From SYIM01 sp039800325 (GTDB taxonomy: Bacteria > Pseudomonadota > Gammaproteobacteria > Burkholderiales > Burkholderiaceae_E), in NCBI GenBank assembly GCA_039800325.1, contig JBDLQY010000124.1, forward strand, positions 83,243 to 147,242: a stretch of 64,000 nucleotides of DNA. The letters are read 5' to 3'. Positions 41,331 to 49,616 of the stretch are shown piece after piece (position 1 is the first letter of the stretch; every line of letters begins with the position of its first letter). Both the position numbers and the translations under genes were made by a program. Under the pieces are notes generated by a model that was not told the origin of the DNA, made no database searches, and was given only the letters and a program-made list of their open reading frames with translations.

Positions 41331-42611
41331 CTACTTCAAAATTCTGGGTAGCCAGAGTGAGAGATCCGGCCAATACGTGATGAGCACCAGCGCGAACAGT
41401 AGAGGGATATAGAAAGGAATGATCGCGCGCACGACGGCGGCAAAGCTCACCTGGGCAATATGCTGCACGATGAACAGCAGCACACCGAACGGCGGCGTGG
41501 TGGCACCGATCAGAAGATTCAGGATGATGATCAGTCCGAAGTGAATCGGATCGATCTGCAGCATCATGATCAGCGGCAGAAAAGTGGGAACCGCAATCAG
41601 CAAAATCGCGGTGGTTTCCATGATGCATCCCACCACCAGCAGCAATACGTTGATCAGCCCCAGGATGATCCATTTGTTCGAGGTGAGCTCAAGCAGCCAG
41701 GCGGCGAGATTGGCTGGCACGTTATTAACGGCGATGGCCCAGCCGAAGGGCACGGCAGCGGCCATGATGAACACCAGGACGCCGGTGGTCACAAAGGTTT
41801 CCTGAATGCAGTGTGCCAGTCGCTTCCAGGTAAGTTCGCGATACGCAAATCCCAAGACTGTTGCGTACACCACGGTAATTGCGCCGAGCTCGGTGGGGGT
41901 GGCGACGCCAGTGAGCAGGCCTACCATCAGAATAATGGGAGCCAACAGGGCCGGCAGCGCGCGAATAAAGGTACGCACTGCGGTGCCTGGCGGCGACTTG
42001 GGCTCGACGGGTGCATGAACACGCCCTGTGGCCACCAGAATCCAGACCATGGCCATCAACATGAAGCCGATAGCCAAACCAGGGATGATTCCCGCCAGAA
42101 ACAGATCGCCGATCGAGACCTGCGCCAGCACGCCATAAAGCACCATAATCACCGAGGGCGGAATGATGGGGCCGACGATCGCTGAGGCAGCCGATACCGC
42201 TGCGGCAAACGCGGGGTCAAAGCCGCGTTTTTTCATCTCGCGGATCTCGACCGTGCCCAGGCCTGCTGCGTCCGCCTGCGCGACCCCCGACATACCGGCA
42301 AACACCAGACTCGCGAAGATATTAACCTGAGCGAGCCCGCCCCGGATATGTCCGACCACCGAGATGGTGAACTCAAAGATGCGATTGGCAATACCGCCTG
42401 AGTTGAGAAGATTGCCGGCTAGCACAAAGAGCGGAATAGCCAGTAGTGGAAAACTATCTATGCCTGAACTCATGCGTTGGACCACCAGCGACATGGGTAC
42501 AGGCGAAAAAAACAGCAGCCATCCCAGGGCTGCCGCGACCAGACAGAACGCAATCGGAAGTTCGATTGCGATCAGACCGAACAGCATTAGAAAAAGCGGC
42601 AGAACTTCCAT
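41331..42611 (-). CDS. dctM: TRAP transporter large permease, DctM type (region C)
   Basis: 426 residues, about 12 spans. Marks: IELPIAFCLVAAALGWLLFF, LLAIPLFVLAGNLLNSGGIANRIFEF, FASLVFAGMSGVAQADAAGLGTVEI, ASAIVGPIIPPSVIMVLYG, CIMETTAILLIAVPTFLPLI and LLIGATTPPFGVLLFIVQHIAQV. Sodium-coupled membrane component with the DctQ gene 39 nt upstream. Same general type as region B and unlike those of A and D. Confidence 0.93.
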   Translation of the reverse strand: MEVLPLFLMLFGLIAIELPIAFCLVAAALGWLLFFSPVPMSLVVQRMSSGIDSFPLLAIPLFVLAGNLLNSGGIANRIFEFTISVVGHIRGGLAQVNIFASLVFAGMSGVAQADAAGLGTVEIREMKKRGFDPAFAAAVSAASAIVGPIIPPSVIMVLYGVLAQVSIGDLFLAGIIPGLAIGFMLMAMVWILVATGRVHAPVEPKSPPGTAVRTFIRALPALLAPIILMVGLLTGVATPTELGAITVVYATVLGFAYRELTWKRLAHCIQETFVTTGVLVFIMAAAVPFGWAIAVNNVPANLAAWLLELTSNKWIILGLINVLLLVVGCIMETTAILLIAVPTFLPLIMMLQIDPIHFGLIIILNLLIGATTPPFGVLLFIVQHIAQVSFAAVVRAIIPFYIPLLFALVLITYWPDLSLWLPRILK

Positions 42612-42650
42612 GGTCAGGGCCCCCGGATCAAGAGCTTGATCGGTTTTGGT

Positions 42651-43292
42651 TCAAGGCCGACTGCCCTGGCCGCTTGAACTAAGCTGCGCGTCGTGCGCAG
42701 CGCGCTGCTCGGACTCAAGTTCGGCCTGCGCTTCAGTGTCTCGCTCAGCCTTTTCTCGGGCTACCCGCGCCAATTCTGCGTCTGCGGGCCGCCCTGTCAC
42801 CAGGCTCGTCAGTTCGGATAACAGCAGTTGCGCGCCGGTGAATGCGATGGACGCCATGCAGTAAAAAAGCGGCACCGAGTAAAACAGGTGACGAGGCAGA
42901 TCGACAGGCAGTGAAATGGTGCGGCTGCGCGACTCAACCTCCATGATGTCCCAGGCCTGATACGCGACGGTACCGGCGAGAATACAGACCAGCAGCCAAC
43001 TGATGGCACGCCAGACCGACCGACCACGGGTACCCAACCGGGACACAAAGGTTTCGATGCGGATGTGTCTGAGCTGCTTCATGCCCAGCGAGGCACCAAT
43101 GAAGACAGACCATAGAAAACAGTACCCAGCCAACTCTTCAACCCATACAAGCGGTTGACCGAAGACATAGCGAGTAAAGACCTGGATAGTGATGGACACG
43201 ACAATCGTGACCACCAGAAGGATTCCGATGGCGCGCTCAAGGCGCCCCAGCGCTTCAAGTAGCTGCCACCAGCGGGTGAGCAGAGCATCCAT
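42651..43292 (-). CDS. dctQ: TRAP transporter small permease, DctQ type (region C)
   Basis: 213 residues. Four spans with marks RYVFGQPLVWVEELAGYCFLWSVFIGASLGMKQLRHIRIETFV. The last about 40 residues are a charged Glu/Arg/Ala-rich tail (ARVAREKAERDTEAQAELESEQRAAHD), longer than usual and probably cytoplasmic. ATG 43292 lies 106 nt after dctP, behind two stem-loops. Confidence 0.9.
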   Translation of the reverse strand: MDALLTRWWQLLEALGRLERAIGILLVVTIVVSITIQVFTRYVFGQPLVWVEELAGYCFLWSVFIGASLGMKQLRHIRIETFVSRLGTRGRSVWRAISWLLVCILAGTVAYQAWDIMEVESRSRTISLPVDLPRHLFYSVPLFYCMASIAFTGAQLLLSELTSLVTGRPADAELARVAREKAERDTEAQAELESEQRAAHDAQLSSSGQGSRP

Positions 43293-43314
43293 GGAGGCTT
43301 GGTCCGGCTTTAAA

Positions 43315-43333
43315 GCTGCCCTGATCGGGCAGC
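43315..43333 (-). promoter_or_regulatory. Stem-loop in the dctP-dctQ gap (region C), proximal to dctQ
   Basis: GCTGCCC (43315-43321) and GGGCAGC (43327-43333) form a perfect 7-bp stem with a 5-nt loop. Confidence 0.5.
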
Positions 43334-43337
43334 AACA

Positions 43338-43362
43338 CCGCCCAGAACGGATGTCTGGGCGG
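43338..43362 (-). terminator. Stem-loop after dctP (region C)
   Basis: CCGCCCAGA (43338-43346) and TCTGGGCGG (43354-43362) form a perfect 9-bp stem with a 7-nt loop, 36 nt after the dctP stop. No T-run. Same placement as the hairpins after the binding-protein genes of regions A and D and of the branched-chain-type importer. Confidence 0.55.
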
Positions 43363-43398
43363 GTTGAGGTTCAGGACTGAGGGTGCGCAGTCGCCCGG

Positions 43399-44373
43399 TT
43401 ACTGAATGGCCCGAATACGCTTGTACAGTCCGACTGACCAGGCGCCATCCTTCTCCATGCCGTCAGCAGCCGAGACCGCTTTTTCGGCAAAAGGTGCGGT
43501 ATTCAGCTTGATGACCTTGGCACCCTCAGCCGTCATTTTGGCGACGACCTGATCGGTTTCTGCCTCAGCCTGCTTGCGGCCCCAGGCGATCGATTCGCGT
43601 GCTGCATCGATCATGACTTTTTGTACGTCAGCCGGCAGCGACTGGAAGGTCTTCTCATTGATGGTGATGTGCTGCGACGACATGATGTGGTCTGTGCGCA
43701 TCACGTTGGTGGCCGCCTGATGGAATTTTTGTGCATAGGCAGAACCAATGGGGCCTTCGGCTGCATCGATCACGCCGGTTTTAAGGCCTAGAAATACCTC
43801 AGCCCAGGCGACGCGCGCAGGCTTGGTGCCCAGGGTCTGCCATAGATTGAGATACGTTTTGATCTCGGGCACGCGCATCTTCACGTCTTTGAGGTCATCG
43901 GGCACATTGACAGGCTTCTTGGCAAAGAGCACCCGCGGTTGAGTAGGTGCGGCAGCCAGAATTCGCAGGCCCTGCTTGGTACGCAGTTCTTCAGCCATCG
44001 CGGCAAAGGTGGGCGACTCTAGAAATTTCTGAAAGTGGTCGTTATCGCGGAATGTGAAGCCCCAGGCCAGCACCGAGAAATCTTTGACCCAGTTGGAATA
44101 CCAGTCGAGCACGTCGCCGTAGATGGCAACCGAGCCCTTCATCATCTGTTCAATGACCTGGACGTCGCTGCCCAACTGTTCGCCCTGGATGAAGTTGATC
44201 TTGACCTTGCCAGCGGCGCGCTCATTGACAAGCTTGGTAAACATGGCATTGGTACGGTCTATGACCGTACCCACCGCGTCAGACCCGCCCAACACCAGGG
44301 TAGGCTGGGCTGCGGCAAAGGGTGCCAGTGTGAAGCTGGCAGTAATCGCCAACGCGCTGATCAGGGTTTTCAT
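43399..44373 (-). CDS. dctP: TRAP transporter substrate-binding protein, DctP type (region C)
   Basis: 324 residues. Signal peptide TLISALAITASFTLAPFAAA. Type DctP/SiaP: the Arg of LKDVKMRVPEIKTY binds the substrate carboxylate; AWAEVFLGLKTGVIDAAEGPIG is the second contact region. A ribosome site AAGGAG lies before ATG 44373. It follows the PhyH gene by 41 nt. With the UxaA-like dehydratase downstream the cargo may be a sugar acid; inference. Confidence 0.9.
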   Translation of the reverse strand: MKTLISALAITASFTLAPFAAAQPTLVLGGSDAVGTVIDRTNAMFTKLVNERAAGKVKINFIQGEQLGSDVQVIEQMMKGSVAIYGDVLDWYSNWVKDFSVLAWGFTFRDNDHFQKFLESPTFAAMAEELRTKQGLRILAAAPTQPRVLFAKKPVNVPDDLKDVKMRVPEIKTYLNLWQTLGTKPARVAWAEVFLGLKTGVIDAAEGPIGSAYAQKFHQAATNVMRTDHIMSSQHITINEKTFQSLPADVQKVMIDAARESIAWGRKQAEAETDQVVAKMTAEGAKVIKLNTAPFAEKAVSAADGMEKDGAWSVGLYKRIRAIQ

Positions 44374-44414
44374 GGGGTGTCTCCTTGGTGTTGAGTTTTT
44401 GTGATGAGTCGGTC

Positions 44415-45296
44415 TTAGCGTACAACGTCAAAATATCGTTTGCCCAGATTTTTTTGGGCCTGATAAAGCGATGAGGCATCGGGCGGGCGTGGCAGTGGCA
44501 TGCGCAAAGGTACGGCAGTCATGCGGGGCTGAAACGTGTTTTCACCGCACAGCAGACGTTCGCTGAACTCTTCAAAATCTTTATAGGCAGCAAAGCCACC
44601 GGCCAGTGGCCAGGCGTCGCCTGCCGCGACTTCGTACAGCAGAAAGTTACGCGCACGACCCGATGTATTCAGTGCAGATCCGTGCACCAGGCGCGCATGG
44701 TGCAGGGTGATGGAGCCAGCAGGCCCCAGCAGCGGCACGGCTGCACGTAGATCAATACCAGCGGCCTGCGTGTCGATCGCGCCGCAGAACACACCATTTC
44801 CGATGTGATCGTAAACGGGCCCGCGATGCGAGCCTGGCAACACCATCATAGGGCCGTTATCGGGCGTGAAATCATCGAGCATCACACCGAGCGCCAGTAC
44901 GTCATCGTTGGTGTACGGATAAAACGCCCAGTCCTGATGCCACTCAACCGCTGCGCCATAACCGGCTGACTTTAAATTGAGCTTGACGTTTTGTAGCCGC
45001 AATGACGGGCCGATCAGGGCGCGCATGGGTTCAAGCAGGCATTCGTCGCGAATAATGTCGGCAAACGCGCGGTGATGCCGGTGTGGTGCCTTCAGGCGTC
45101 GCACCCGAGGTGTTTGCCGTGAGTGTGTGTCTTCCAGGTCGTATAGCGCATCGTTTTGCTCGACTTGGCTGGCGCCCGCCAGCAGCTCGTCGACGCCTTG
45201 GCGCAGCCCCGCCAGTTGCGAGGGGCTGATCTGCCGCTCGAGCACGAGGTAGCCATGCTCGCGATAGAAATCAACCTGTTTAGAAGTTAAGGCCAT
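44415..45296 (-). CDS. PhyH-family Fe(II)/2-oxoglutarate dioxygenase (region C)
   Basis: 293 residues. Iron triad His/Asp in VEWHQDWAFYPYTNDD and His in ARLVHGSALN; the probable 2-oxoglutarate Arg is in GRARNFLLYEV. Also NGPMMVLPGSHRGPV and GPAGSITLHH. The N-terminus (LTSKQVDFYREHGYLVLERQI) is typical of the family. Closely parallel in motif layout to the region A enzyme, so the two are probably paralogues. First gene of region C; the palindrome at 45383-45394 lies 87 nt upstream. Confidence 0.87.
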   Translation of the reverse strand: MALTSKQVDFYREHGYLVLERQISPSQLAGLRQGVDELLAGASQVEQNDALYDLEDTHSRQTPRVRRLKAPHRHHRAFADIIRDECLLEPMRALIGPSLRLQNVKLNLKSAGYGAAVEWHQDWAFYPYTNDDVLALGVMLDDFTPDNGPMMVLPGSHRGPVYDHIGNGVFCGAIDTQAAGIDLRAAVPLLGPAGSITLHHARLVHGSALNTSGRARNFLLYEVAAGDAWPLAGGFAAYKDFEEFSERLLCGENTFQPRMTAVPLRMPLPRPPDASSLYQAQKNLGKRYFDVVR

Positions 45297-45382
45297 GGAA
45301 GTCCTGAGATCTGGGAATCGAAATTAGCGGGAGATATCGAACGTGTTGCAGCGCGGCCTGTTGCGGATCGAGAAGCGTCAAC

Positions 45383-45394
45383 GGTATCGATACC
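45383..45394. promoter_or_regulatory. LacI-like operator palindrome upstream of region C
   Basis: GGTATCGATACC is a perfect 12-bp palindrome with a central CG, the general form of LacI-family operators. It sits in the 240-bp divergent gap between the PhyH gene and the TIGR04076-like gene. No LacI-type gene is in the window. Nothing else is recognised in 45297-45536. Confidence 0.45.
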
Positions 45395-45536
45395 ATTGAG
45401 TGCCGTCAAGGTGTCGCATCAAAAAAACGCGCGGGCCAGGTCCGAGATGTGTTCGCCGAGCAGCGCCCGGCATGGTTCAGAATGGTGGCCTTGTCACGCA
45501 ACGCCTGGCCCCAGTCAAAACCGTCCGGAGACCTGA

Positions 45537-45905
45537 ATGACCCAGCCTGATCACCCAATTGCTGAACACGATGAGTTTGAGCTCTACGACCTCAGGGTTG
45601 AGGTCGTAGAGTCTGAGAAGCCCTTTGTGATGCACGTGAAGAAGGGCGATTACTTCGATGTCATCGGTGGCCGGGTGGTGTTGCCGCCCGACAATCCCAG
45701 TTTTTCGCTCTACGGTCTGCTGGCTGTCTTGCCCTTCATTCCCGCCAAGCAGCGGCCGACTCATCCCAATGACTGGATGACCTCTGACTGTCTTATTGCC
45801 AGCACCGACCCGGCCTGCGGAGCCCGGTTTCGCATTACCCGGTTGGGTAAGCGTAGCCTGCATCATGGCGATTTCAGCGTTGTGCCCCTGGGTGAAACCA
45901 ACTGA
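45537..45905 (+). CDS. TIGR04076-like small protein
   Basis: 122 residues. FELYDLRVEVVESEK, KKGDYFDVIGGRVVLPPD, FSLYGLLAVLPFIPAKQR, HPNDWMTSDCLIASTDPACGARFRITRLGKR match the layout of the TIGR04076 family, whose function is unknown; members usually have several cysteines, here reduced to two. It is divergent from the region C operon and followed after 20 nt by the DUF2889 gene, with which it is probably co-transcribed. Confidence 0.65.
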   Translation: MTQPDHPIAEHDEFELYDLRVEVVESEKPFVMHVKKGDYFDVIGGRVVLPPDNPSFSLYGLLAVLPFIPAKQRPTHPNDWMTSDCLIASTDPACGARFRITRLGKRSLHHGDFSVVPLGETN

Positions 45906-45925
45906 ACGTATCCACACAGAAAACC

Positions 45926-46519
45926 ATGAGCTTTTCGCCACCTGCACCTCGCCGAAAACTGCACACCCGTGCCATTGTGTGTGAGGGCTATCTACGTGAT
46001 GATGGTTTGTACGACATCGAGGCCAGCATTCTCGATACCAAGTCGTACGACTACACCGAGGCCTATCGGGGTGAAAGACCCGCGGGTAGCCCGCTTCACG
46101 ATATGCGAGTGCGCTTGACCATCGACGACAATCTGCTGGTTCATGACATTGAAGTCGAGATGCCGGCGACGCCCTACCCGACCTGCAGCCAGGCGGTACC
46201 GAATTTTCGCGCACTGGTGGGCGTGAACATTGGCCCAGGCTGGCGCAAGGCGGTGCAGAACGCCGCGGGCGGCGCGCACGGTTGCACGCATGTTCGCGAG
46301 TTACTGTTTCCGATGGCCACGGTGGCCTACCAGACGCTGACCGGCTGGCGTTATTTCGGCAAAGACGATAAGAAACAGCCGGTCAGTCAACGTGGCGGCA
46401 AACCTTATTTTATTGATGGCTGCATTGCCTGGGCCAGCGACGGCGAAGTGGTTGCGCGCTTACATCCTGAGTTCGCAAGTGCTCGCCCCCAGGCTGCAGG
46501 ATCTTCCAACCAAACATAA
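45926..46519 (+). CDS. DUF2889-family protein
   Basis: 197 residues. The start, RRKLHTRAIVCEGYLRDDGLYDIEASILDTKSYDY, and the later CSQAVPNF, VGVNIGPGWRKAVQNAAGGAHGCTHVRELLFPM fit DUF2889, found beside diverse catabolic genes in Proteobacteria. It has conserved His and Cys (HGCTHVRELL) that could bind a metal, but the activity is not known. Convergent with the ATC-hydrolase-like gene; 46520-46600 has only a weak 6-bp inverted repeat. Confidence 0.75.
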   Translation: MSFSPPAPRRKLHTRAIVCEGYLRDDGLYDIEASILDTKSYDYTEAYRGERPAGSPLHDMRVRLTIDDNLLVHDIEVEMPATPYPTCSQAVPNFRALVGVNIGPGWRKAVQNAAGGAHGCTHVRELLFPMATVAYQTLTGWRYFGKDDKKQPVSQRGGKPYFIDGCIAWASDGEVVARLHPEFASARPQAAGSSNQT

Positions 46520-46600
46520 GCACACGAGAACGTCGGGAGCTAGGTCACTAACAGTGCTGAGCGCTTGGCTGATCGCCCTATGCTGAGCCGCTGCTGATGC

Positions 46601-47086
46601 TCAGTCTTTGGCCATGGTGTAGCGAAAGTCGCAGTGTGTGGCGCCCTTCATGATGGTCTGGGTGCGTTTGAGCTGAATCTTGGGGTTATAGCCCTTGCAA
46701 AATTCACCGTCCCGGTTGCACGACAGCAGATCGCCAATGTCGCCCAGCCCCATCTCGCGATAGGTTTCGGCATAGCGACAGCGGGTGATATTGAACGACA
46801 GCTTGTCGGGAGACTGCTCTAACCATTCAATCCGCAGTGCGTCTTCCTTTTGCCACAGCGGCGTAATGGACGCCAGATCGCTCAGGTCAGGGGGGTTAGC
46901 GCCGTCCTCGTTGCCCGGCTTTGCGGCTGCGAATTCAGCGCCTGCTGAGTGCGCCAGTGAAATGATGGCCTTGGCGAGAATCGCGCGGGCACGTTCAGTG
47001 CCCAGCTCAGCTTCCAGGGTCTTGAGCATTTGCCCTGCAAAGCGCGCTTCAATGCGGCGTTGATCGAGAATACTGACATCGGCCAT
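46601..47086 (-). CDS. L-2-amino-thiazoline-4-carboxylate hydrolase-like protein
   Basis: 161 residues from ATG 47086, preceded by AGGAG; a longer frame lacks a ribosome site. The C-terminal half (LWQKEDALRIEWLEQSPDKLSFNITRCRYAETYREMG, GDLLSCNRDGEFCKGYNPKIQLKRTQTIMKGATHCDFRY) matches the ATC-hydrolase-like family, with three conserved cysteines and CxH-type residues (ATHCDFRY). The described member opens a thiazoline ring in D,L-ATC breakdown to cysteine, but many homologues have unknown substrates. It follows LivF by 35 nt as the last gene of an amino-acid importer operon, which suggests a cyclic amino acid derivative as cargo. Confidence 0.7.
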   Translation of the reverse strand: MADVSILDQRRIEARFAGQMLKTLEAELGTERARAILAKAIISLAHSAGAEFAAAKPGNEDGANPPDLSDLASITPLWQKEDALRIEWLEQSPDKLSFNITRCRYAETYREMGLGDIGDLLSCNRDGEFCKGYNPKIQLKRTQTIMKGATHCDFRYTMAKD

Positions 47087-47121
47087 GGTGAGTCTCCTGC
47101 CTGAGCAGATTGAATACAACT

Positions 47122-47877
47122 TTAGTGGCCGCCGCCACCCAGATAGGCATCGCGGACACGACTGTCTTCGCGCAGTTGCGCAGCCGGCCCGGATAGGACA
47201 ATGCGTCCGCCCTCCATCACGTGCGCATAGTCAGCGACTTTGAGCGCGCCGCGCACGTTTTGCTCGACCAGCAGAATTGAGGTGCCCGACTCGCGAATGC
47301 TGGAGATCAGACTGAAGATCTGCGCGACGATCTTGGGTGCCAGGCCCAGCGAGGGCTCATCGAGCAGCAAGAGCTTTGGACGGCTCATCAGGGCGCGGCC
47401 AATGCACAGCATCTGCTGTTCACCGCCCGATAATTGCCCAGCCTGCTGGTTGATTCGCTCGGACAGAATCGGAAAGCGCGCCAAAACATCAGAGTAAATG
47501 CGGTCAAAGGCCTCGCCAGTCAGGCCGCCCGCGCCGAGCAACAGGTTTTCACGCACGCTCATGTTCGAGAAAATCTGCCGGCCTTCGGGGGCCTGGGCCA
47601 GTCCCAGAGTAACGATTTGATGCGGCCTGAGGCTTGAGATCATCTGACCTGCGAAATGGATCTCGCCGGCAGTGGCCTTGTAGATGCCCGAAATGGCCCG
47701 CATTAGCGTGGTCTTACCGACACCGTTGGCACCCAACACAGTGATGACGCTGCGCTCAGGTACCTCAAGGCTTACGTCATGGAGAATCTGCTGAATACCC
47801 ATGCGTACGCTCAGGCCCTGCACCTGCAGCAGCGGCGTGCTCAACGAATTTGACGTCAAGGGATCAGGCGTACTCAT
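47122..47877 (-). CDS. livF: Branched-chain-type amino acid ABC transporter ATPase LivF
   Basis: 251 residues. Walker A GANGVGKTTLMR, signature LSGGEQQMLCIGRAL, Walker B KLLLLDEPSLGLAP, H-loop ILLVEQNVRGALKV. The VRENLLLGAGGL and PEGRQIFSNMSVREN segments are typical of LivF. Overlaps LivG by 4 nt. One of two ATPases driving the LivHM pore. Confidence 0.93.
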   Translation of the reverse strand: MSTPDPLTSNSLSTPLLQVQGLSVRMGIQQILHDVSLEVPERSVITVLGANGVGKTTLMRAISGIYKATAGEIHFAGQMISSLRPHQIVTLGLAQAPEGRQIFSNMSVRENLLLGAGGLTGEAFDRIYSDVLARFPILSERINQQAGQLSGGEQQMLCIGRALMSRPKLLLLDEPSLGLAPKIVAQIFSLISSIRESGTSILLVEQNVRGALKVADYAHVMEGGRIVLSGPAAQLREDSRVRDAYLGGGGH

Positions 47878-48638
47878 GACTCGCCGGTTCCGAGGTAAGC
47901 GTCGAGGACTGCGGGATCACGCTGTACCGAGGCCGGATCGGCGTCGGCGATCTTACGGCCGAAAGCCAGCACCATGACCCGGGTGCATATCTTCATGACC
48001 AGACCCATGTCGTGTTCGACCAGAACGATAGTGAGCCCCTCATCGCGTAAACGCTGAATAAACCGGGCTAACTCGCCGGTCTCGGCATCGTTGAGTCCAG
48101 CCGCAGGTTCGTCAAGAATGAGCAGCTTCGGACGGCTGGCGAGCGCACGTGCAATCTCGAGCATTTTGCGTTTGCCATAAGACAGATTGGCCGCCAGCTC
48201 GTCTGAGAACTGCGACAGTCCCACCTTATCAAGCATTTGTACCGAGACTTCGCTGATCTCGCGTGCGCGGCGTTGACCGGAGCCCGAGAACGCATCTAAA
48301 AGGCTGTTGCGTCCGATGGCGCCTACCGACACGTTATCGAACACGGTCATGTTGGGAAAAATACGCAGGTTCTGGAAGGTGCGGCCTATGCCCAGGCGCG
48401 CGACCTCATACGGGCGTAAGCCTGTGATGACCTGTCCTTCAAAGCGCACCTGTCCGGCCGATGGCGGCGTCACCCCCGAGATGAGGTTGAACAGCGTAGT
48501 CTTGCCAGCGCCGTTGGGGCCTATAAGACCCACGAGATCACCGCGCCGGACTTCTCCGGAGACTTTGTCGACGGCCACCAACCCGCCAAAACGGCGGGTC
48601 AGGCCATCAAGTTCGAGAACAGGTTTGCGATCGTCCAT
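47874..48638 (-). CDS. livG: Branched-chain-type amino acid ABC transporter ATPase LivG
   Basis: 254 residues. Walker A GPNGAGKTTLFNLISG, the LivG feature GIGRTFQNLRIFPNMTVFDNV, signature LSYGKRKMLEIARAL, Walker B KLLILDEPAAGLND, and VLVEHDMGLVMKICTRVMVLAFG with the C-terminal VLDAYLG. Lies 3 nt after livM. Confidence 0.94.
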   Translation of the reverse strand: MDDRKPVLELDGLTRRFGGLVAVDKVSGEVRRGDLVGLIGPNGAGKTTLFNLISGVTPPSAGQVRFEGQVITGLRPYEVARLGIGRTFQNLRIFPNMTVFDNVSVGAIGRNSLLDAFSGSGQRRAREISEVSVQMLDKVGLSQFSDELAANLSYGKRKMLEIARALASRPKLLILDEPAAGLNDAETGELARFIQRLRDEGLTIVLVEHDMGLVMKICTRVMVLAFGRKIADADPASVQRDPAVLDAYLGTGES

Positions 48639-48641
48639 GCG

Positions 48642-49616
48642 TTACCAGCTGGTGCGTGCCGAGCCCGAGCTGCCCGTGCGTCTAATTTGACGGCGAATGA
48701 GGTCAATCGCCGAAACCTCGCCCACCAGACCTTTGGGCAGAAAAAGAATGCTGAGGAATAAAACCACGCCCACGACGATCATCCGGTAGCTACCCAGATC
48801 ACGCAGCATTTCAGGCAGCACCGATAGCAGGACTGCTCCTATGACCGAGCCATAGATGCTGCCCAGCCCGCCCACCACGACCATCGAAAGAATAAGAATT
48901 GACTCGCCAAAGCGGAAACTGTCAGGGCTGATATACCCGGTGGTGTGGGCGAACAGCGCACCTGCGACGCCCGCGAAGAAACAGGCCACGCCGAAGCTCT
49001 CGAGCTTGAGTCGGGCCACGTCGATGCCCATGGCATCGGCACACGCGTCGTCTTCGCGCATGGCGCGCAGACTGTTGCCATAGTAAGAGTGTGCGATGCG
49101 ATGCATGACCCACAAGGACAGCAGCATCAGCAGAGCAACGAAGGTCATACTGGCCACCGTACCCTTGAGCCCCAGCAGCTCTATGGGAGGGATGCTGCGG
49201 ATACCCATAGGGCCGCGCGTAAATCCTACCCAGTTAAGCAGGGTGACGTAAATCATTTCGCCAATGCCCAGGGTAGCGACGGCAAAATAAATACTGGTGA
49301 GTCGCATGGTGGGAATGGCCACCAGCGCCCCTACAAGGGCCGTAATCAGACCAGCCACCGGAATGGTCAGCCAGAACGACCAGCCCCACTGCGTCGATAG
49401 CAGTGCTGCGGCATAGGCACCCACGCCAAAAAACGCTGCATGGCCCAGGCTGAGCAGGCCCGCTGATCCGGTGATGAGATTCATGCTGGCCGACAGAATC
49501 ACGAAGATCATCGTGATGATGGCCACCTGGTTGAAGTAGCTCGATCGATAAGCCACCAGCCCAGCCAGAACCAGCACCAGAGCCAGAATGAGCAGTTTAT
49601 TAAGGTGGGTTTTCAC
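48642..49616 (-). CDS. livM: Branched-chain-type amino acid ABC transporter permease LivM
   Basis: 324 residues from GTG 49616, which overlaps the livH stop as GTGA; longer frames reach into livH. About ten spans; marks MNLITGSAGLLSLGHAAFFGVGAYAAAL, RMREDDACADAMGIDV-type loop (RAMREDDACADAMG), FFAGVAGALFAHTTGYISPDSF and VVVGGLGSIYGSVIGAVLL. Forms the pore with LivH. Confidence 0.92.
   Translation of the reverse strand: MKTHLNKLLILALVLVLAGLVAYRSSYFNQVAIITMIFVILSASMNLITGSAGLLSLGHAAFFGVGAYAAALLSTQWGWSFWLTIPVAGLITALVGALVAIPTMRLTSIYFAVATLGIGEMIYVTLLNWVGFTRGPMGIRSIPPIELLGLKGTVASMTFVALLMLLSLWVMHRIAHSYYGNSLRAMREDDACADAMGIDVARLKLESFGVACFFAGVAGALFAHTTGYISPDSFRFGESILILSMVVVGGLGSIYGSVIGAVLLSVLPEMLRDLGSYRMIVVGVVLFLSILFLPKGLVGEVSAIDLIRRQIRRTGSSGSARTSW

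Noticed and set aside
13598..45296. Phosphonate catabolism (PhnY-like oxygenase with PEP mutase-type lyase and class V aminotransferase in region A)
   Set aside because: The lyase lacks the PEP mutase and phosphonopyruvate hydrolase motifs, and no phn transporter or phosphonatase is present.
45477..46214. 245-residue reverse frame over the TIGR04076-like and DUF2889 genes
   Set aside because: Both plus-strand genes resemble known families and fit operon spacing; the reverse product resembles nothing.
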